Source: CAZRRV01 sp964602735 (GTDB taxonomy: Bacteria; Bacillota; Clostridia; Oscillospirales; Acutalibacteraceae). Taken from it: a DNA stretch of 64,000 bases. The stretch spans positions 1 through 64,000 of the forward strand of contig CAZRRV010000001.1 in the NCBI GenBank assembly GCA_964602735.1, read 5' to 3'. This document shows, in pieces, positions 58,404-64,000 of the stretch (within the stretch, counting starts at the first letter, position 1; the number at the start of each line of letters is the position of its first letter). Made by a program: the position numbers and the translations under genes. The notes beneath the pieces were generated by a model. It did not search any database, was not told the origin of the DNA, and saw nothing but the letters and a program-made list of their open reading frames with translations.

Positions 58404-59767
58404 TTTACCCCTTCCGGCGTGTCTTTCAATTCGATGCCCATTTGCGAGAGTTTATCGCGCAGTTCATCGGCCGTTTTATAGTCTTTGCGCTGCCTTGCGG
58501 CGGTTCTTTCGGCTATCAGGCGCTCGACGGTTGCATCGACGGATCGGTTTTCGCTTTTTTCGCAAAGTCCGAGCACGCCGCACATTTCCTTAAAAGCCGA
58601 CAGACATTTCATCGCGGCGTTTCTGCCCGGTCGGCTCGATATGAAAGTATTGCATTCCTTCACTAAATTGAACAGCGCGCCCAGCGCATCGGCGGTATTC
58701 AAATCATCATCCATTGCCTTGATAAAATCGTTGCGGTATTGATCCAAAAACCCGGGTTCGTCTCCGCCGCCCGTTGAGTTGTCGATGTAATCGGAAAGCA
58801 GTTCACGGCAGCGGTATAATCTTGCAAGCGCGTTTTTCGACTGTACTATCGCGTTTTCATCGTAATTGACGGGGCTGCGGTAGTGTGCCGAAAGCATCAG
58901 ATACCGTATCGGTTCGTAACCGTGTTTTTCGGCGATTTCCCTTACTGTGAAGAAATTGTTCAGTGATTTCGACATTTTTTTGTGATCGGCATTTATATAA
59001 CCGTTATGCATCCAGTATCGGGAAAATGTGCAGCCGTTGGCGCATTCGCTTTGCGCAATTTCGTTTTCGTGATGCGGAAAAATCAAATCTTTGCCGCCGC
59101 AATGAATATCTATCGTTTTGCCTAAGTATCTTCCCGCCATCGCCGAACATTCGATGTGCCAGCCGGGTCTGCCTTTGCCGTATTTCGAATCCCAGAACGG
59201 CTCGCCGGGTTTCGCGTTTTTCCACAGGCAGAAATCCATGGGATCTTTTTTGTGCTCCGAAACATCTATCCTCGCTCCCGCCTCGAGTTCTTCCAGCGGC
59301 TGATGCGACAGTTTGCCGTATTCGGGATCGGTTTTCGTTGAAAAATACACCCCGTCATCGCTTGCGTAAGCGTAGCCTTTTTCCGTCAATATATCAATCA
59401 AACCGAGTATGGCATCTATATTTTCGGTAGCGCGAGGATGAAAATCGGCTTTCCGTATATTAAGACCTTCGGCGTCAATCCAATACTCTTTGATGTAGCG
59501 CTCGGCAACTTCCGCTACGGAAATTTCTTCTTCGTTGGCCCTGTTTATAAGTTTATCGTCGATGTCGGTAAAATTTTGGACAAATGTCACTTTATTCCCG
59601 CGATACTCGAGATACCGGCGCAGAACATCGAATACGCAGAGCGGGCGTGCGTTGCCTATATGGATGTAATTGTAAACCGTAGGGCCGCAGGCGTAAATTT
59701 TGAATTCCCCCGGGGTCAGGGGAATCAGTTCCTCTTTTTTGCGCGACATTGTATTATATATTTTCAT
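58373..59767 (-). CDS. cysS: Cysteinyl-tRNA synthetase
   Basis: 464 aa from the ATG at 59767 (GAGGT upstream); the frame continues 26 codons further but only this start gives the family length. Class-I synthetase: CGPTVYNYIHIGNARPL (zinc Cys and HIGN), MDFCLWKNAKPGEPFWDSKYGKGRPGWHIECSAMA, GGKDLIFPHHENE, and KMSKSLNNF (KMSKS). Follows cysE, the usual pairing of cysteine synthesis and use. Confidence 0.97.
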   Translation of the reverse strand: MKIYNTMSRKKEELIPLTPGEFKIYACGPTVYNYIHIGNARPLCVFDVLRRYLEYRGNKVTFVQNFTDIDDKLINRANEEEISVAEVAERYIKEYWIDAEGLNIRKADFHPRATENIDAILGLIDILTEKGYAYASDDGVYFSTKTDPEYGKLSHQPLEELEAGARIDVSEHKKDPMDFCLWKNAKPGEPFWDSKYGKGRPGWHIECSAMAGRYLGKTIDIHCGGKDLIFPHHENEIAQSECANGCTFSRYWMHNGYINADHKKMSKSLNNFFTVREIAEKHGYEPIRYLMLSAHYRSPVNYDENAIVQSKNALARLYRCRELLSDYIDNSTGGGDEPGFLDQYRNDFIKAMDDDLNTADALGALFNLVKECNTFISSRPGRNAAMKCLSAFKEMCGVLGLCEKSENRSVDATVERLIAERTAARQRKDYKTADELRDKLSQMGIELKDTPEGVKWNRKNLPED

Positions 59768-60407
59768 TGTCTGATTGTACCTCTTTTCCGAGCTTTGCTT
59801 CCAAAGCATCGATTCTCGCCGCCATTTTCCCCATTTCAACGGCAATCGGATCCGATATATGAATCTGATCGAGGGGCGAAACGCGCACGCCGTCTTTTTT
59901 TACTACCCTCGCCGGAACGCCGACCACCGTTGTTGAGGGCGGAACATCATGCAAAACAATGGCACCTGCGGCGACTCTCGCGTCATCTCCGACGACAATC
60001 GGCCCCAGAACTTTCGCGCCGGCGCTTATCATTACCCGGTTGCCGACAGTCGGGTGCCTCTTACCCGTATCTTTGCCGGTGCCGCCTAAAGTTACGCCCT
60101 GATATATGAGGCAGTCGTCTCCTATTTCCGCGGTTTCGCCTATAACCACGCCCACGCCGTGATCGATTACCAGGCGGCGCCCGATTTTAGCACCGGGATG
60201 AATTTCGATACCCGTTTTGCGCACACATCGCTGAGAAATAAGGCGCGCCAAAAAGTACCGGTGGTGCCGAAAAAAGAAATGTGCTCTGCGGTACATTCTG
60301 AGCGCTTTTACGCCGGGATAAAGGAAAAAAACCTCTACGCCGCTGCGCGCGGCGGGGTCGCGCTCTTTTACCGCGGCAATATCCTCGCGTGTTCGCCCGA
60401 ACAGCAT
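59754..60407 (-). CDS. cysE: Serine O-acetyltransferase
   Basis: 217 aa from the ATG at 60407, nine bases after AGGGTG; a TTG at 60431 is the alternative. Makes O-acetylserine for cysteine. Left-handed beta-helix with hexapeptide repeats: GIEIHPGAKIGRRLVIDHGVGVVIGETAEIG (part), LIYQGVTLGGTGKDTGKRHPTVGN with the catalytic His, GPIVVGDDARVAAGAIVL, TVVGVPARVV. Stop overlaps the cysS start. Confidence 0.95.
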   Translation of the reverse strand: MLFGRTREDIAAVKERDPAARSGVEVFFLYPGVKALRMYRRAHFFFRHHRYFLARLISQRCVRKTGIEIHPGAKIGRRLVIDHGVGVVIGETAEIGDDCLIYQGVTLGGTGKDTGKRHPTVGNRVMISAGAKVLGPIVVGDDARVAAGAIVLHDVPPSTTVVGVPARVVKKDGVRVSPLDQIHISDPIAVEMGKMAARIDALEAKLGKEVQSDNENI

Positions 60408-60460
60408 CGCGTTATCACCCTGCTTCGCCAAAATCTAAAAGCTTTAATGCCTTACACTCG

Positions 60461-60489
60461 ATTATATAATTATTTTCGCGATTTGTCTA
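60461..60489 (-). promoter_or_regulatory. Promoter of cysE-cysS-rsmI
   Basis: Minus strand TAGACA (60484-60489), 17 bp, TATAAT (60461-60466). I see no T-box upstream. Confidence 0.7.
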
Positions 60490-60509
60490 CACCTTTTTAA
60501 TGTTTGCTA

Positions 60510-60538
60510 TTGATTTTCAAACTCCGATAATGTATTAT
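60510..60538 (+). promoter_or_regulatory. coaX promoter, divergent from cysE
   Basis: TTGATT (60510-60515), 17 bp, TATTAT (60533-60538), 44 bases before coaX. Confidence 0.6.
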
Positions 60539-60581
60539 TTTAATTGAAAGTGCAGTTGTGAACACGGGAGGGAACGGTCGG

Positions 60582-61346
60582 ATGCTTCTTTGCGTCGATA
60601 TCGGTAATACAAATATAACTATTGGAGTTTATAAGTCCGATACGCTTGTGTTTACCGCGCGTATGGCGTCCGATATTCACCGTACCGGGGATCAGTATGC
60701 GGTTGAGATTTACGATATTATACGGCTTAACGGTTGCAACGCGACGGAAATCCGCGACGCTATAATATCCTCCGTCGTCCCCGCCATAACTCAGTCGTTC
60801 GAAAACGCTGTATTCAAATTATGCGGGTTTGCGCCGCTTGTATTGGAGCCGGGCATGAAAACGGGGCTGAACATTAAAATCGATAATCCCGCGCAACTCG
60901 GTGCCGATCTGGTTGCCGGCGCGGCCGGCGCAATAAGCAAATATACGCTGCCGTGTATAATAATCGATTTGGGTACGGCAACGACTTTAACAGCCGTAAA
61001 TATAAGAGGCGAATTTATCGGCGGATCCATAGCCGCGGGTATCGGCCTTACATTAGAGGCGCTTGCCCGGAATACCGCTCAGCTTCCGTCGGTTGAGATC
61101 TCCGCGCCCAAAAACGCAATCGGGAAGAACACAATCGACAGTATGAAATCGGGTCTGGTTTTCGGCGCCGCCGCGATGTTAGACGGTATGATCGATCGGT
61201 TCGAAGCGGAACTGGGGGAGGAAGCTGCCGTTGTTGCCACAGGCGGTCTCGCGCCGGTTATTCTGCCTTTCTGCAAAAGAAAAATACACGAAGATGAAAC
61301 GCTGGTGTTAGACGGTCTTAAGGCTATATATCATAAAAACAGGTAG
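60582..61346 (+). CDS. coaX: Type III pantothenate kinase
   Basis: 254 aa from the ATG at 60582 with GGGAGGG. ASKHA-fold kinase, first step of CoA synthesis: LLCVDIGNTNITIGVY (phosphate loop), SSVVPAIT, GADLVAGAAGAISKY, IIDLGTATTLTAVN, GGSIAAGIGLTLEAL, ATGGLAP. Normal length; followed by an ECF transport component that probably imports its substrate. Confidence 0.95.
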   Translation: MLLCVDIGNTNITIGVYKSDTLVFTARMASDIHRTGDQYAVEIYDIIRLNGCNATEIRDAIISSVVPAITQSFENAVFKLCGFAPLVLEPGMKTGLNIKIDNPAQLGADLVAGAAGAISKYTLPCIIIDLGTATTLTAVNIRGEFIGGSIAAGIGLTLEALARNTAQLPSVEISAPKNAIGKNTIDSMKSGLVFGAAAMLDGMIDRFEAELGEEAAVVATGGLAPVILPFCKRKIHEDETLVLDGLKAIYHKNR

Positions 61347-61414
61347 TTATTGATTTCGAACATAATTTGAAATGAGTTGTATCCCTGAACGGGAACAGCA
61401 TCGGGGGTTTTATT

Positions 61415-62017
61415 GTGAAAAAAAGAAACACATTTAAGCTTGTGCTTTTTGCGCTTTATGTGGCGATTATTTTCCTGCTCGATTTAACACCGCTCGGTTA
61501 TATTCCGATGCCTACGGGAATCAACGCCACAACGATTTTTTTGCCGGTAATATTCGCCGCGACAACACTCGGCCCGCTTTACGGCGGACTTGCCGGTTTT
61601 GTATTCGGTTTAACAAGCTTTCTGCAATGTTTCGGAATAGGTGCCGTTATCGATCCGCTCGCCGCGACCCTTTTTCAGGAGAACGCGCTGCTTTTCGCCG
61701 TAATGTGTTTCGCGCCGCGTATAATAATGGGTATCGCCGTAGCGTATATCTTTAAGTTGTTGCAAAAAATCGATAAAACAAAAGTGATTTCGTATGCCGT
61801 AGCGTCCGCATCGGCGGTGATTTTGAATACTGTCCTTTTTTTGACGCTGTTTAACCTTTTCTTTTCCGACACGGCGTTTTCGGGCAAGACACTGCGGACG
61901 GTTTTAAGCGCGGTAATTACCGCGAACGGCTTGGGCGAACTGGCGGTGGCGCTCGTTATAGGCACTGCCGGCAGCAAAGCGCTCTCGGGTGCGGTTCGTA
62001 AATTTTCAAAAAATTAG
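61415..62017 (+). CDS. ECF transporter S component, probably pantothenate (PanT-like)
   Basis: 200 aa from a GTG start. Six hydrophobic helices: LVLFALYVAIIFLLDLTPLG, TTIFLPVIFAATTLGPLYGG, LAGFVFGLTSFLQC, FAVMCFAPRIIMGIAVAYIF, YAVASASAVILNTVLFLTLF, and a last helix (VITANGLGELAVALVIG). This is the S-component layout that docks with a shared EcfAA'T module encoded elsewhere. Pantothenate is inferred only from adjacency to coaX and similarity to PanT-type proteins. Confidence 0.82.
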   Translation: MKKRNTFKLVLFALYVAIIFLLDLTPLGYIPMPTGINATTIFLPVIFAATTLGPLYGGLAGFVFGLTSFLQCFGIGAVIDPLAATLFQENALLFAVMCFAPRIIMGIAVAYIFKLLQKIDKTKVISYAVASASAVILNTVLFLTLFNLFFSDTAFSGKTLRTVLSAVITANGLGELAVALVIGTAGSKALSGAVRKFSKN

Positions 62018-62046
62018 TTGCATTCGGTATTAAATGGTGTTATACT
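62018..62046 (+). promoter_or_regulatory. folT promoter
   Basis: TTGCAT (62018-62023), 17 bp, TATACT (62041-62046), placed so that transcription starts just before the riboswitch. Confidence 0.7.
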
Positions 62047-62065
62047 GAACATGTGCCGGCAGTCT

Positions 62066-62172
62066 GGCCGGTGTAACAGAGTAGGTCTGCAAGCGTTAAG
62101 TGTCCGCGGGACGGGGAGTTGTCCGCGGAACGAAAAGGTTTCTTGCGGTTTGCAGACCGCATCCCGCTGGAA
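62066..62172 (+). promoter_or_regulatory. Tetrahydrofolate (THF) riboswitch
   Basis: Matches the known folT/THF-I aptamer in order: GAGTAGG, then GCGTTAAGTGTCC, GGGGAGTTGTCC, GAACGAAAAGGTTTC, and GCATCCCGCTGG closing the first helix. Helices are visible: GTCTGCAA/TTGCAGAC-type pairing (62084-62092 with 62149-62157) and GTCCGCGG self-pairing (62102-62128). It lies directly before an ECF S-component, where THF riboswitches are known, and senses reduced folate. Confidence 0.88.
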
Positions 62173-62197
62173 AATAATATGAAGAAAACATCCCGTT

Positions 62198-62243
62198 CTC
62201 CCTGTTATTGATTCAGCGAAAATAATGACAGGGAGTGTTTTTT
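62198..62243 (+). terminator. THF riboswitch expression platform overlapping the folT ribosome site
   Basis: CTCCCTGTTATT (62198-62209) pairs with AATAATGACAGGGAG (62221-62235), followed by TGTTTTTT. The 3' arm contains GGGAG, the folT ribosome site, so the same hairpin could both terminate transcription and hide the start. A CATCCCG repeat (62159-62166 and 62189-62196) may drive the switch. Confidence 0.75.
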
Positions 62244-62789
62244 ATGGCTAAGTTTAACCGTCGGTATTCCATCTATTTGGTGTCGTTCTGTGCGATCATG
62301 CTGGCATTGCAGATAGTATTTTCGAGATTTCTGAAAATCGACACCGGGGTTATAAGATTCAGCTTCGGATTTGTCCCGGTTATGCTGGTTTCGGTTTATT
62401 ACGGAATACCGGCGTCAATCGCAGTCTGGGCATTAAGCGATGTTTTGGGATCCGTTCTGTTCCCGAGCGGAGCTTATTTCCCGGGGTTTACGCTTACCGC
62501 GGCGCTTATGGGTCTTTGCTGCGGATTTTTCATGAAAAATCTGTATGAAATCAGAAGCTTAAGGGCGCTTGCTAGAATCGCGGTATGCGTATTTATAAAT
62601 CAGTTTATATTAAGTCTTTTTCTTAATACCTTCTGGCTTACAATCATCATCGGGAAAGGGTTCGGAGCGCTTTTCGTTTCCCGCCTTATTTCATCGTCGG
62701 TCGACTTCGTCGTTCAAACCGTCACGATGTTTATTTTATACAAAACGGGATTTTTAAGATTGCTCGGGAACCGCATTGTCCGTAACTGA
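62244..62789 (+). CDS. folT: Folate ECF transporter S component
   Basis: 181 aa from the ATG at 62244 (GGGAG upstream; a GTG at 62235 overlaps that site). Six helices: IYLVSFCAIMLALQIVFSRF, VIRFSFGFVPVMLVSVYYGI, AVWALSDVLGSVLFPSG, FTLTAALMGLCCGFFM, FINQFILSLFLNTFWLTIII and VSRLISSSVDFVVQTVTMFI. The FSFGFVP...SDVLGS and G-Y-F-P pattern fits FolT, and the THF riboswitch upstream fixes folate as ligand. Energy module encoded elsewhere. Confidence 0.9.
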   Translation: MAKFNRRYSIYLVSFCAIMLALQIVFSRFLKIDTGVIRFSFGFVPVMLVSVYYGIPASIAVWALSDVLGSVLFPSGAYFPGFTLTAALMGLCCGFFMKNLYEIRSLRALARIAVCVFINQFILSLFLNTFWLTIIIGKGFGALFVSRLISSSVDFVVQTVTMFILYKTGFLRLLGNRIVRN

Positions 62790-62842
62790 TAATACCGTAA
62801 AATGTTATGCGTGGTCGCGCGGCAACCGTTATGCGGCGGCGG

Positions 62843-64000
62843 TTAAATATTTTCCGAAATAAGTCGGTTTATTTTCTCGCGGAGATTTAGCGTAAACATG
62901 GGGTCGCTCGGATATTTTTCAAATGTTATTTCTCCCCGCTCTTCCAGTATACGCATAACGGCGTCACGACCGCATAACTGTTCCGCCAGCGCGAAAGCCC
63001 GCATATCGTAAAGCGCGTCGGTAAAGCCGAGCATATGAATTGTTTCATACGCCGTTCCGTCGGGTGCCGGATATACCGAAAACGCGTCTCCCGCCGGTAC
63101 CCAAAATCCGCCGTCGTTGCATAGATACGGATTAACCGGTTCGAGCGACCATCTTGTGTAATAGAAATTATATCCCCAGTGCAAAAAGCCTTCTATACCG
63201 TATTTGTAAAGCTGTGCTCCGATTATTCTTGTGCGCGATGTCGGCATAGCCACAAATCTGTTGGAGACAAGCTCTCTCTGCCCTCCGCAGTAATATGCCC
63301 ATAAATGCTCGGGTCTTTTCTGCAAAAAAGGTTCAATGTGGTTGGTGGCGACGACGGGCGTTTCCACCGCTCCCGTTTCGTAATACGAAAAATTCGATAG
63401 TGCGTCGATAACCGTATACCCGGCAAGCGCGTCTTTAACCGCCGCTTTGGCCGCAAGATAGCTTTCAAGCTGATCGATATGCGGCTCGTCGGATATATGG
63501 AACATTGTCTTTTTGTCTATCCCGAGCGTTTTTAATTCCCTTATAAGCGCCGGTAAAAACGCATTTAGAAATTTACGGTATTCATAACCCGTGGCATCCG
63601 TTTCCCACCCGAAAATCCTGCGGTAACCCGAGCCCGTTTTCGTTTTCGCCATAATTTTAGGGGCATGTTTCGCGCCCCATTGGGTAAACAGATGAGATAT
63701 TTCAAAATATTCAAATCCCGTTTTCCTGCACATATTCACCCATCGGCGAAGTTTTTCAAAGCCGAATCGGTAACCGTCGCGAGTGACCGTTACATCCGTA
63801 AGCTGTACCGTGGGGCGCTCATGACCCTCGGCGGTATCGAGCGGCGGAGTAAACACCGGCGTTAAAATCATATTCACACCGTTTTCCGCGGCAGTGCGTA
63901 AAAATGATTCGATTATTTCCCAATGCCGCTCGCTGAAAATATCAACGCCGTAATAAGTCGCCAGGCAGTCGGGATGAAACCACTGTGTATAAATAAGCTT
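62843..64000 (-). CDS. DUF4091-domain (GH123-like) protein, N-terminus outside window
   Basis: Open from the right edge (first visible residues LIYTQWFHPDCLATYYGVDIF; quoted in part), so the start lies beyond 64000; 385 residues visible. Key segments: NMILTPVFTPPLD, EYFEISHLFTQWGAKHAPKI, TMFHISDEPH (acidic catalytic-like pair), YYCGGQRELVSNRFVAMP and GFLHWGYNFYY. DUF4091 proteins have a TIM barrel related to GH123 beta-N-acetylgalactosaminidases. Activity not established; substrate unknown. Confidence 0.87.
   Translation of the reverse strand, partial: KLIYTQWFHPDCLATYYGVDIFSERHWEIIESFLRTAAENGVNMILTPVFTPPLDTAEGHERPTVQLTDVTVTRDGYRFGFEKLRRWVNMCRKTGFEYFEISHLFTQWGAKHAPKIMAKTKTGSGYRRIFGWETDATGYEYRKFLNAFLPALIRELKTLGIDKKTMFHISDEPHIDQLESYLAAKAAVKDALAGYTVIDALSNFSYYETGAVETPVVATNHIEPFLQKRPEHLWAYYCGGQRELVSNRFVAMPTSRTRIIGAQLYKYGIEGFLHWGYNFYYTRWSLEPVNPYLCNDGGFWVPAGDAFSVYPAPDGTAYETIHMLGFTDALYDMRAFALAEQLCGRDAVMRILEERGEITFEKYPSDPMFTLNLREKINRLISENI

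Overview
The window looks like chromosomal DNA of a Clostridia-type Bacillota, probably a metagenome-assembled genome. The evidence is the short-form HisG with HisZ, a YerC/TrpR-like gene ahead of the his operon, ylxR and ylxQ inside the nusA operon, ECF-type vitamin transporters, a folT tetrahydrofolate riboswitch, SigmaA-type promoters and mid GC content. A run of exactly 100 N (21863-21962) marks a scaffold join, so genes on either side of it may not be adjacent. I cannot place it at genus level. No rRNA, tRNA or CRISPR array was recognised.

Layout. 1-4700 is an accessory end: a tyrosine recombinase cut by the window edge, then two inverted copies of a recombination-like site flanking about 280 bp that contain a promoter (a candidate DNA-inversion switch), a CPCC-type small protein, a 3-methyladenine glycosylase and a large surface protein. 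4.7-12.7 kb is core and carbon metabolism (pckG, gdhA, GH4 alpha-galactosidase, a lipoprotein, murA, an MBL hydrolase). 12.7-13.2 kb holds a dense cloverleaf-forming palindrome, a gene remnant and an attenuator-like leader. 13.2-21 kb is the rimP-nusA-ylxR-ylxQ-infB-rbfA-nrnA-truB-ribF transcription/translation operon. 21-26 kb holds a gap-truncated TIM-barrel isomerase, a DUF308 protein, an M20 amidohydrolase and an unusual fusion of an ABC solute-binding lipoprotein to an SGNH esterase. 26-29 kb is rpmH-rnpA-yidD-yidC-khpB. 29-31 kb has two TTAA-ended miniature inverted-repeat elements around a SLOG protein and a GtrA protein.

31-35 kb carries an AraC regulator divergent from a glycyl-radical activase and a glycyl-radical enzyme of the GCxE class with unknown substrate. 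35-41 kb is a minus-strand operon (membrane glycosyltransferase, nadE, galT, argH). 41-48 kb is an eight-gene minus-strand cluster of oxidoreductases, a dehydroquinase-like protein and a lactonase-like MBL protein, best read as an uncharacterised catabolic pathway for a polyhydroxylated compound. 48.5-57 kb is a complete histidine operon (yerC-hisZGDCBHAF-hisIE-hisK). 57-64 kb holds a small unknown protein with a perfect promoter, cysE-cysS-rsmI, divergent coaX with a PanT-like ECF component, a THF riboswitch controlling folT, and a DUF4091 protein cut by the right edge.

The points most worth a second look are the putative inversion switch, the eight-gene cluster, the glycyl-radical pair, the solute-binding/SGNH fusion and the cloverleaf palindrome.
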